From assembly GCF_010233585.1 (NCBI RefSeq), contig NZ_CP045997.1, forward strand, positions 7,860,654 to 7,924,653: 64,000 nucleotides of DNA, given 5' to 3'. Made by a program: the position numbers and the translations under genes. The DNA is from Spirosoma endbachense (GTDB lineage: Bacteria > Bacteroidota > Bacteroidia > Cytophagales > Spirosomataceae). Below the pieces are notes generated by a model, which was given only the letters and a program-made list of their open reading frames with translations, was not told the DNA's origin and made no database searches. Shown piece by piece: positions 37,280-44,241 of this stretch; the stretch's first letter is position 1, and the number at the start of each line of letters is the position of its first letter.

Positions 37280-37711
37280 TAAAGCTTTTCGACCTGCCCC
37301 CGTAAAAACTGGTAATTAGTTACGTCAGAGTCAGGCGTGTTGAACAACAGGGAGTCTGATTTGACTCTCTGTTGTTCAACACGCCTTTTTTATGCAGTGA
37401 TCTTACCGATTATTTCTTTTACCGTACCTATTCAGGCTGTGATCGGTTCGAGAAAATAGACTGTATCAGGTTTATCATCAAACCCTACAAAAAGTTGGGG
37501 AATTCGCCCACATCCCTAACAAGTTGGGGATATGGGCCAGAAAAGCATAACGCCTTTGTATGGGTAAAGGGCTTCTGGCTGCTTTAAAGGAGCTTTTGGC
37601 GGATGCGAGCCAGCAATTTTGACTTGGCACACAAATCGTATAAAGATATTCAGCAGGGTGTGCACCCCAACGTGATAGTCCATCTCAACTAATTTTTAAA
37701 CTCATTCAGAC
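37280..37711. other. Gap with terminator, repeats and a partial sigma-54 site
   Basis: A gap of 432 bases. Besides the terminator it contains AAGTTGGGGA twice (37492-37501, 37521-37530), also found at 36634-36643. At 37624-37639, TTGGCAC with GG-N10-GT is a partial sigma-54 promoter match 73 bases before the next ATG (the consensus needs GG-N10-GC). A 71-codon frame beginning with TTG inside the terminator arm is not credible. Confidence 0.4.
37334..37391 (+). terminator. Intrinsic terminator with unusually long stem
   Basis: A 23-bp stem with one G-T pair (37334-37356 with 37363-37385), a 6-base loop, then TTTTTT at 37386-37391. It ends the SnoaL-like gene 54 bases upstream. This is the clearest Rho-independent terminator in the window. 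Confidence 0.9.
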
Positions 37712-38497
37712 ATGCTTACTCGTCAGCGTATTTTATTAACCGCTTTGTTCATCACAGGGCTAGTAGCCGATTTCTCTAATCAGTTGTATGCTCAATCGGC
37801 GCCTGTTGGCGTTAAAAACATCGTGCTGGTCCATGGCGCCTGGGCCGACGGCTCAAACTGGGCTAAAATAATTCCCATGCTGGAGGCCAAAGGGTATCAG
37901 GTAACGGCTGTGCAGAATCCCTTAACTTCTCTTGAGGACGATGTAGCCGCAACCAAACGAGTGATTGCCGTGCAGGATGGCCCTGTTCTGCTGGTGGCTC
38001 ATTCCTGGGGGGGCGTCGTGATTACGCAGGCAGGCAACGATCCCAAAGTATTAGGACTAGTCTACGTAGCGGCCTTTGCGCCGGGTGATAACGAGTCACT
38101 GACCGATGCCGCTAAAGCCTTTCCGCCCGCACCGGGCCCTGGAGAGGGTAGACCCGATGGCGCGGGCTTTGTAACGTTGACAGCCAAAGGGGTTCATCAA
38201 TACTTTTGTCCGGATTTAACGACAGCAGAGCGTAATGTCATTCTGGCTACCCAGGGACCGTTAGCAATTGATGTAGGCAATCAGAAGGTAGCGAAAGCAG
38301 CCTGGAAAACGAAACCCACCTGGTATTTGGTCGCCAGTGAGGATCAAATGATCAATCCGGATCTGGAGCGGAGCTTTGCTAAAAATATGAAAGCTAAAAC
38401 GCTGGTCCTCAAGTCGAGCCACGTACCTATGCTTTCACAACCGGCAAAAGTAGCTGCTTTCATTACCGAAGCGGCCGGAACGGTCAAGCCTAATTAA
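37712..38497 (+). CDS. Exported alpha/beta hydrolase (EstC-like)
   Basis: Alpha/beta-hydrolase of 261 residues with a signal peptide (ends LYAQS). IVLVHGAWADGSNW is the oxyanion segment, AHSWGG holds the nucleophile (Ser98) and SSHVPMLSQP the catalytic His. The type resembles the plant-like methylesterase/hydroxynitrile-lyase superfamily and the bacterial pyrethroid/EstC esterases. It is related to the hydrolases at 40729 and more distantly to those at 42218 and 59297, so the window has a local expansion of this family. The chemistry is not determined; hydrolysis of a small ester is most likely. Confidence 0.85.
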   Translation: MLTRQRILLTALFITGLVADFSNQLYAQSAPVGVKNIVLVHGAWADGSNWAKIIPMLEAKGYQVTAVQNPLTSLEDDVAATKRVIAVQDGPVLLVAHSWGGVVITQAGNDPKVLGLVYVAAFAPGDNESLTDAAKAFPPAPGPGEGRPDGAGFVTLTAKGVHQYFCPDLTTAERNVILATQGPLAIDVGNQKVAKAAWKTKPTWYLVASEDQMINPDLERSFAKNMKAKTLVLKSSHVPMLSQPAKVAAFITEAAGTVKPN

Positions 38498-38662
38498 ATT
38501 GTGCTCTCGGCCGTAATCAAGTGCCATTCGGGAGATTTACTAGCCGCTTCGTCTCCCGAGTGGGCACTTGCTTATCCCAGTATTCTCTCCTTCATCGATT
38601 CCGGACCGAACGGGAGCCACCCACGACGCCGGAGACCAAATGCTACTAGCTCGTTAAATCTC
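38498..38662. other. Untranslated leader before the dehalogenase-like gene
   Basis: This 165-base stretch can be read open from a GTG at 38501, giving 54 extra residues with runs such as PRRRRP and no domain. I treat it as non-coding and start the gene at the ATG at 38663. Confidence 0.55.
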
Positions 38663-39493
38663 ATGAACACACAAGTTGATCAAATCGACGGCTTACAGAT
38701 TCGGTATGCCAGCCATCAGGCGGGCCATGCGCAAAACGTACTTCTGCTGAGTCCTTTGCCGGAAAGCCTATTTGCCTTCACTCCCATGTGGAACGCATTA
38801 GCCGAGCAATTTAACCTGCTGGCGATTGACTTGCCGGGGTTTGGCCAGTCCGAGGGGCGGGCCGATTTATACAGCCCGAAAACGATGGCTGCCTTTGTTA
38901 GCCAACTCATTGATCATTTCGCCTTTCGACTGCCCCATATCATCGGACCCGATATTGGTACGCCGGTTGCCTTATTTGTAGCGGCAAACTTTCCGCAACA
39001 GATAACCAGTCTGATTATTTCCGGAGGGGCCTGTGTCTATCCCTTGCAGGTGGCTGGTTTTTTGAAAGAGCTTCTGGACGCCCCGGATCTGTCAGGGTAT
39101 AAGCAATTGGCCGTGGCCGATCTGATTAATGCCTCGTTATCCGAGCTAAAAAACTATTCCCTTCCCACCAACATTCGGGCGGATTACCTGGCCTCCTATG
39201 CGGGAGAAAACCGGATAACGGATGCGTTTCAACTGTTGCGAGCGTATGCCACGGATCTGCCTGAGTTAGATAAACAACTGGACAGCATTGAGGTGCCGAT
39301 ACAGATCATTTGGGGCACGCAGGACCCCGTCGCGCCCATCGACAATGCCCATATCCTTTATGCCCGTTTGCCTAAAAACAACTTGACCATTATCGAGCAT
39401 GGACAGCATTATATCTGGGAGGAAAATTCGGCGGATTACCTGGCTATTGCCTCCCGGTGGCTGAACGGAGGCTATGAGACGTACTTTTTATAA
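38663..39493 (+). CDS. Alpha/beta hydrolase with Asp nucleophile (haloalkane dehalogenase/epoxide hydrolase type)
   Basis: Cytoplasmic hydrolase of 276 residues. Its elbow reads GPDIGT, putting Asp97 where serine hydrolases have Ser; that is the sign of haloalkane dehalogenases, epoxide hydrolases and fluoroacetate dehalogenase relatives. DLPGFGQSEGR and the catalytic His249 in HGQHYIWEE fit. The canonical tryptophan after the Asp (GHDWGG or GQDWGG) is replaced by Ile, so the exact activity is open. It lies between a secreted hydrolase and an Old Yellow Enzyme, suggesting treatment of electrophilic small molecules. Confidence 0.82.
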   Translation: MNTQVDQIDGLQIRYASHQAGHAQNVLLLSPLPESLFAFTPMWNALAEQFNLLAIDLPGFGQSEGRADLYSPKTMAAFVSQLIDHFAFRLPHIIGPDIGTPVALFVAANFPQQITSLIISGGACVYPLQVAGFLKELLDAPDLSGYKQLAVADLINASLSELKNYSLPTNIRADYLASYAGENRITDAFQLLRAYATDLPELDKQLDSIEVPIQIIWGTQDPVAPIDNAHILYARLPKNNLTIIEHGQHYIWEENSADYLAIASRWLNGGYETYFL

Positions 39494-39511
39494 TACACAA
39501 CATCAAACCAG

Positions 39512-40645
39512 ATGGCCATGCAACCACGTCAAAATCAATCAAAACTTTTTGCGCCCATTCATCTCGGACCGTTCTCGCTAGCGCACCGGGTCGTTATGCC
39601 GGGCTTAACCCGAATGCGTACGGTAACGGATAATATTCCCAACGAATTGATGGCGACCTATTACGCCCAACGGACTACAGCCGGGGGATTTATGATTGCC
39701 GAAGCGACCATTGTATCGCCCAACGGCAATGGCTATGCCAATGCGCCGGGAATCTATACCACCGCGCAGGCAGTGGGCTGGAAGCGAATAACCCAGGCGG
39801 TTCATGCGAAAGGAGGGATCATCTTTTTGCAACTATATCATGCCGGACGCCAGTCACATGTGGATCTGATTCCCGGTGGCAGTTTACCCGTCGGCCCATC
39901 GGTCGTCGAACACCCGGACGACCTGGTCTGTACACCAACCGGCTGGGAACCGGCAACCCTGAACCGGGCTCTGGAAACGGCTGAAGTCCGTGTTTTGGTC
40001 GACGATTTTCGTAAGGCAGCCGTACTAGCCCAAGAGGCTGGCTTCGATGGAGTTGAATTGCATGGGGCCAATGGCTATCTGGTCGATCAGTTCCTGCAGG
40101 ATGGTGCCAATCAGCGCACCGATGAATACGGAGGGTCTTTTGCCAATCGCAGCCGCTTTTTAATGGAAATTGTGCATGCACTGGTTTCGGTCTGGGGGAG
40201 CGACCGGGTGGGCGTCCGCCTGGGTCCCAGTGGTACATTCGGCTCCATGTCCGACAGTAATCCAACGGCCTTATTTACGTATGCCACCCAGCAGCTAAAC
40301 GAATTCAGGCTGGCCTATCTGCACCTGATTGAGCCTCGTATCAAGGGCAGTTATCTGGATAAAGAAGGAGAGGGACCAGTGGCGGCCGAACAACTCCGCA
40401 AGGTGTTTACCGGGCTTATTATTGCGGCTGGTGGTTTTGATGGGCAAAGTGCCGAAGATATACTGGAAAAAGGCGATGCCGATCTGGTCGCTTTTGGCCG
40501 ATACTTTATCTCAAACCCCGATTTGCCTGACCGCCTTCGGCATGGGTTTCCCCTGAATGAATACCACCGGGAGTCTTTCTATGGTGGGGATGAACATGGC
40601 TATACGGATTATCCCTTTTACGAGCAGCAGGCCGTTTCGTATTGA
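39512..40645 (+). CDS. Old Yellow Enzyme-family alkene reductase
   Basis: FMN-dependent NAD(P)H:flavin oxidoreductase of 377 residues, reducing activated C=C bonds of enones and nitro compounds. KLFAPIHLGPFSLAHRVVMPGLTRMR is the start of the family barrel (only its first part need be noted: FSLAHRVVM). The substrate-binding pair His184/Asn187 and the proton-donor-type Tyr189 sit in HGANGYL, followed by DQFLQDGANQRTDEYGG. The FMN phosphate region GGFDGQSAEDIL and AFGRYFISNPDLP are present. It begins 18 bases after the dehalogenase-like gene, so the two are likely an operon. Relatives include NemA and the OYE2/OPR group. Confidence 0.93.
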   Translation: MAMQPRQNQSKLFAPIHLGPFSLAHRVVMPGLTRMRTVTDNIPNELMATYYAQRTTAGGFMIAEATIVSPNGNGYANAPGIYTTAQAVGWKRITQAVHAKGGIIFLQLYHAGRQSHVDLIPGGSLPVGPSVVEHPDDLVCTPTGWEPATLNRALETAEVRVLVDDFRKAAVLAQEAGFDGVELHGANGYLVDQFLQDGANQRTDEYGGSFANRSRFLMEIVHALVSVWGSDRVGVRLGPSGTFGSMSDSNPTALFTYATQQLNEFRLAYLHLIEPRIKGSYLDKEGEGPVAAEQLRKVFTGLIIAAGGFDGQSAEDILEKGDADLVAFGRYFISNPDLPDRLRHGFPLNEYHRESFYGGDEHGYTDYPFYEQQAVSY

Positions 40646-40728
40646 CATAAACTGGCCGAATGGCTGAAAACTCAGGTTACAGTATAGTAAAAATTCCAGG
40701 TAACTAATTGACTAACAATAAATTTGAT

Positions 40729-41451
40729 ATGAAAAAGGAGCTAAATATTGTCTTGGTACATGGCGCGTGGGGCGATGGCTCCCATTGGAAACACGTTATT
40801 CCTGTACTGCATGCCAAAGGGTATACGGTACGAGCCGTTCAGAATCCACTCACTTCCTTACCCGAGGATATTGAACGAACAAAAAACCTGGTCGATTCGC
40901 TGGAAGGGCCGACGCTTCTGGTTGGCCACTCGTATGGCGGCATGGTGATCACCAATGTGGGCAACGAAGACAACGTGGTGGGGCTGGTTTACATAGCCGC
41001 TTTTGCACCCGATGAGGGCGAAACAGCCGGTGGTATTTTTTCATTACGAGAAGCCCCTCCGGGCGCAGCTTCGCTCAAACTTGATGCCCAAAGCTATTTC
41101 TGGATCGATTTTGATCAGTATCATGAAAATTTTTGCCAGGACGTTCCCGATGAAGAAGCTCTGGTTATGGGTATATCCCAAAAGCCACTGGCGGCCAGGT
41201 GTTTTGGTGATGTATCCGGAATACCTGCCTGGAAAGTTAAGCCAAGCTGGTATCAGGTTTCGGAACAAGATCGGATGATACCCCCTGAAACGGAGGCCTT
41301 TATGGCTGAACGAATGAAAACTCAAAAAACGATTACGCTCAATTCGAGTCATGCTTCTTTAGCTTCGCATGGCCAGCAGGTAGCTGACTTTATTTTGGAA
41401 GCCGCCGAATCAATCCAGAAAACGGCTTTAGCTTATGTGAGTACTTTGTAA
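40729..41451 (+). CDS. Cytoplasmic alpha/beta hydrolase (EstC-like)
   Basis: Alpha/beta-hydrolase of 240 residues from the ATG at 40729 (a TTG at 40708 would add 7). It lacks a signal peptide, unlike its relative at 37712, with which it shares VHGAWxDGSxW, KGYxVxAVQNPLTSL and the overall plan. Nucleophile Ser68 in GHSYGG, catalytic His in NSSHASLASHG. It is the intact copy of a duplicated two-gene module (hydrolase plus the unknown family of 43320): a 3' relic of a second copy lies at 43129-43200. An inverted-repeat hairpin follows before the broken partner gene. Confidence 0.85.
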   Translation: MKKELNIVLVHGAWGDGSHWKHVIPVLHAKGYTVRAVQNPLTSLPEDIERTKNLVDSLEGPTLLVGHSYGGMVITNVGNEDNVVGLVYIAAFAPDEGETAGGIFSLREAPPGAASLKLDAQSYFWIDFDQYHENFCQDVPDEEALVMGISQKPLAARCFGDVSGIPAWKVKPSWYQVSEQDRMIPPETEAFMAERMKTQKTITLNSSHASLASHGQQVADFILEAAESIQKTALAYVSTL

Positions 41452-41473
41452 AAAGTAAACTACCAAAAAGTTA

Positions 41474-41520
41474 GGGTCGGTTGCCATTAACAATTTGATC
41501 TACGTGGTGGCAACCGACCC
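41474..41520 (+). other. Hairpin between hydrolase and decayed partner gene
   Basis: A perfect 13-bp stem (41474-41486 with 41508-41520), no following T-run. A hairpin with the same inner TTGCCA/TGGCAA but a different outer stem occupies the equal position before the intact copy at 43320. Confidence 0.6.
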
Positions 41521-41537
41521 ATAAATTCACATAGCAC

Positions 41538-41815
41538 ATGAAAGACGGAAACTAATTAGTTGACATGGGTATCGCAGCCCACGGGGGACAACAACGATGG
41601 GATCAGGTTTATACCTTGACGACTCATTATAAGTTAGCTGGAGTAATCTGGGCCATTAAGGGACAGGAAGACATATTAAGCGACGTCACAAGCCGGATCG
41701 AACTTCATCATCAGGAATTCAGGAACCTTACTTTCGTATCAGCCGATCAACGAAGTGTATTTGACCCGGATCGGGTAGCTATCGAAACGCAAAGTGGGCA
41801 GAACAGTTCGACAAC
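41538..41815 (+). pseudogene. Broken copy of the unknown 242-residue protein gene
   Basis: This stretch matches the first ~95 codons of the gene at 43320: AAHGGQQRWDQV, HYKLAGVIWAIKGQE, FVSADQRSVFDPDRVAIET. The matching ATG is at 41538, but the sixth codon is TAA where the intact copy has GAA. After ATVAIETQ-like sequence the similarity ends and unrelated sequence follows, so the 3' 60% is missing. An internal ATG at 41565 could still give a 119-residue fragment, but without the remaining fold it is unlikely to work. It lies in the same place relative to its hydrolase as the intact gene does relative to the hydrolase relic. Confidence 0.85.
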
Positions 41816-41840
41816 CCACAACGGTATAAATCGTCTTCAG

Positions 41841-42156
41841 TATAAAATCGTGCTCATCACGAGCAACACCAGCGACATTGGTCTGATACGGCCACGGAAT
41901 TTGTGGCACAGAGAGCCACCGTGATAATCACGAGTCGGCACCGGGAGCTTCTGTATCAGGTTACGATTGAACTGGGTATTTCATAACAACAACTGACCAA
42001 CATGCACCAGGTAATCATCGCCCAAAGCGCGCTCGGTTAGGTCGGCCGACCCGACGAAATTGCCAAAATTGCCCTGGCTCTCGTGTCCGACGATTCCTCG
42101 TTTGTAGTCGTGCCGAATTGATCGTAAACGGAGGTATATCGATGATCGTCAGATAG
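41841..42156 (+). pseudogene. SDR gene relic with internal deletion
   Basis: Fragments of a classical short-chain dehydrogenase. From 41841 the frame gives KIVLITSNTSDIGL, then after a frameshift near 41886 DTATEFVAQRATVIITSRHREL, and it stops near 41985. From about 42035 the SDR C-terminal signature appears: VGRPDEIAKIALALVSDDSSF, with a further shift into AELIVNGG before a stop at 42156. About 130-150 residues including the catalytic Tyr-x3-Lys are absent. It fuses directly to the decayed 242-residue-protein gene, which points to a deletion joining two loci. Confidence 0.8.
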
Positions 42157-42217
42157 ATAATAAAATAGTATGCTTGAAGATCAATCATTTCAACCTTGTA
42201 AACTAAATCAGTAGATT

Positions 42218-43033
42218 ATGAAAAATCCAATTTTTTTCGCATTGGCTTTCGCAACGATAGCCCTGCTCAGTGTCTCGGCCTGTTCCGACAATGACGCGGC
42301 CACGCCCACTGTCGCCAAAACCTATGTACTGGTTCATGGAGCCTGGCAAGCCCCCTACGTCTGGCAAGCGGTTAAGGAGCAGTTGGAGCAAAAAGGCAAC
42401 AAGGTAGTTGTGGTAGAGTTGCCGGGCCACGGAGCGGATAACACCCCGCCTGCCACCCTGTCCATTGACGTATATCGGGACAAGGTCGTCGCTGCGATTG
42501 CGGCCCTGCCCGGCAACGTGATTCTGGTGGGCCACAGTATGGGCGGGATGGTGATCACGGCCACGGCGGAGAAGATTCCGACCCGGATCGAGCGGCTCGT
42601 CTATGTCGGGGCATTTCTGCCCGCCACCGGCCAATCGCTGCTGGACCTAACGTCCACCGACAGTACATCGTTACTCGGTGCTGGCCTTGTTCCATCAGCC
42701 GATCACCTTTTGCTGGGCGTTAAGGCCGAAAGCCTGATAAACATTTTTATCCAGGACGGATCGGATGCCATTAAAAAATCGGTGGCTGACAACTATCGGG
42801 CCGAGCCGGCCATTCCGTTCGCCAGTCCGGTAATCGTGACGGCTGCCAACTTCGGTTCCGTTGCCAAGTACTACGTTCATACCGTGCAGGATCACGCCAT
42901 AGGGCTGAATCTGCAAAAACGGATGGTCGCTGCGGCCGGCATCAAAAACATCTACTCCCTCAACAGCAGCCATTGCCCGTTTCTGTCCATGCCGACTGAA
43001 CTCACCACGATCCTGCTCGGTATCGCCAACTGA
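42218..43033 (+). CDS. Alpha/beta hydrolase lipoprotein
   Basis: Lipoprotein hydrolase of 271 residues with lipobox LSVSAC (Cys22) and an Asp-rich tether (SDNDAAT). Oxyanion VHGAWQAPYVW, nucleophile Ser107 in GHSMGG, His in NSSHCPFLSMP. ELPGHGADNTPP and the methylesterase-like plan place it with plant-type MES/HNL relatives and EstC. It closely resembles the lipoprotein at 59297 (roughly three of four residues alike by eye). An SDR relic precedes it, while an intact SDR precedes the 59297 paralogue. Membrane anchoring suggests a periplasmic or surface substrate. Confidence 0.87.
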   Translation: MKNPIFFALAFATIALLSVSACSDNDAATPTVAKTYVLVHGAWQAPYVWQAVKEQLEQKGNKVVVVELPGHGADNTPPATLSIDVYRDKVVAAIAALPGNVILVGHSMGGMVITATAEKIPTRIERLVYVGAFLPATGQSLLDLTSTDSTSLLGAGLVPSADHLLLGVKAESLINIFIQDGSDAIKKSVADNYRAEPAIPFASPVIVTAANFGSVAKYYVHTVQDHAIGLNLQKRMVAAAGIKNIYSLNSSHCPFLSMPTELTTILLGIAN

Positions 43034-43128
43034 TAGCCTTGCACTTATATCGCAATTGAGGGCGCAAAGGCTACATACCCGGCTCCGTCCTTGCACCACA
43101 AAAACGCGTTGGGCGCAGAGCTGCGGGC

Positions 43129-43200
43129 CATCCCTCCCTGGCTTCGCATGGTCAGCAGGTGGCTGATTTTATTCTGGAAGCAGCGGAATCGCTCAGTTAA
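43129..43200 (+). pseudogene. 3' relic of a second EstC-like hydrolase copy
   Basis: The 23 codons before the TAA at 43198 read HPSLASHGQQVADFILEA and AESLS, matching the end of the hydrolase at 40729 (HASLASHGQQVADFILEA). The rest of the gene is gone; the sequence upstream to 43034 is unrelated. It stands ahead of the intact 242-residue protein gene exactly as the intact hydrolase stands ahead of the broken one. Confidence 0.85.
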
Positions 43201-43261
43201 ATTCATTTATATGACCTTCATTACGAGTAAGTTAAGTTAGTAAAATAGGCCGAGGGTGTTT

Positions 43262-43302
43262 GGTTGCAATTGCCAACGTAAGCCATTTTGGCAATTGTAA
43301 CC
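43262..43302 (+). other. Hairpin before intact 242-residue protein gene
   Basis: A 14-bp stem with one wobble pair (43262-43275 with 43289-43302), 18 bases before the ATG. It has the same inner TTGCCA/TGGCAA core as the hairpin at 41474-41520, in the same position of the duplicated module. Confidence 0.6.
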
Positions 43303-43319
43303 TATAAACTACTAAAATC

Positions 43320-44048
43320 ATGAAAGACGGCAAAGAATTAGTTGAGTTGGCGATTGCCGCCCACGGAGGTAAAGAAAGGTGGAGCCAGGTCAAAATTCTG
43401 GAGACACATTACAAACTAGGGGGCGTAATCTGGACCATTAAGGGCCAGGAAGGCGTATTAAGTGAGGTAACGAGCCAGATTGAACTTCATCAGCAGCGAT
43501 TTAGAAACTTTCAGTTTGTATCGGCGGATCAGCAAAGCATATTTGAACCCGACCGGGTGGCGATTGAAACCCAGGAAGGACAGGTATTGGACGAACTGAT
43601 TCATCCCCGTGAATCATTTGCCGGTTACCATTTAGAAACGCCCTGGAATAAACTACAGCTGATTTATTTTAATGGGTATGCCATCTGGACCTATCTGACC
43701 TCGCCGTTCAGTTTCACCTTGCCCGGCTTTAAACTGGTCGAACTGGAAACTTGGCCGGAGAATGGAGAAATCTGGCGTCGGTTACAAGTTACTTTTCCTT
43801 CATCCATTGCTACCCACACGGCTACGCAGATTTTTTACTTCAATCAGGCTGGTCTACTCAAACGGCACGACTATGAAGTTGATATACTAGCGGGTGCATC
43901 AGCAGTCCGGTATATGTCAAACTTTACGACGATTCAGGGTTTGCAGATACCGTTTACTCATCGTATTTATTCCCGAAACGAAGAGGGTAGTTTTAAACCC
44001 GAGCCGATACTGGTGACGATTGATATTGACCGGGTGGAAATAAGGTAA
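43320..44048 (+). CDS. Unknown 242-residue protein linked to hydrolases
   Basis: I do not recognise a characterised family. The protein has no signal peptide. It starts with a helix (ELVELAIAAHGGKERWSQV), then seems all-beta, with alternating strands such as YKLGGVIWTIKG, FQFVSADQQSIFEPDRVAIE, WRRLQVTF and QIFYFNQAGLLKRHDYEVD; this suggests a LolA/LppX-like half-barrel that could hold a hydrophobic molecule, but that is a guess from pattern. Its partner is an EstC-like alpha/beta hydrolase: the pair was duplicated, with this copy intact and the upstream one broken. A conserved hairpin precedes it. Confidence 0.75.
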   Translation: MKDGKELVELAIAAHGGKERWSQVKILETHYKLGGVIWTIKGQEGVLSEVTSQIELHQQRFRNFQFVSADQQSIFEPDRVAIETQEGQVLDELIHPRESFAGYHLETPWNKLQLIYFNGYAIWTYLTSPFSFTLPGFKLVELETWPENGEIWRRLQVTFPSSIATHTATQIFYFNQAGLLKRHDYEVDILAGASAVRYMSNFTTIQGLQIPFTHRIYSRNEEGSFKPEPILVTIDIDRVEIR

Positions 44049-44113
44049 ACGGCGATAAATTAGTCTAAGCCTCTAGACGGGATTATAGCAACTTATAAAC
44101 CCATCTACTGTAT

Positions 44114-44131
44114 ACGTATATAGATATACGT
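44114..44131. promoter_or_regulatory. Perfect 18-base palindrome upstream of antiporter
   Basis: ACGTATAT-AG-ATATACGT, an exact 8-bp inverted repeat with a 2-base centre, 110 bases before the antiporter ATG. A second exact palindrome, AATGAATTCATT, lies at 44188-44199. Both look like dimeric-regulator operators. Confidence 0.4.
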
Positions 44132-44241
44132 CAACTAGAAATAGACTCGAAAAAACACAACCCAGCTCTCCGGCATCCATTAGGTTTAATGAATTCATTG
44201 CGTCTAACTCAGGCGTTGACCCATTGTAACTTTACTTTCCC

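Noticed and set aside
37372..37587. 71-codon frame after the SnoaL-like gene
   Set aside because: It starts with TTG inside the terminator stem and matches nothing.
41565..41924. 119-residue protein as an intact gene
   Set aside because: It is a fragment of the family at 43320: the native ATG at 41538 is followed by a stop at codon 6 and the 3' part is replaced by SDR relic sequence.
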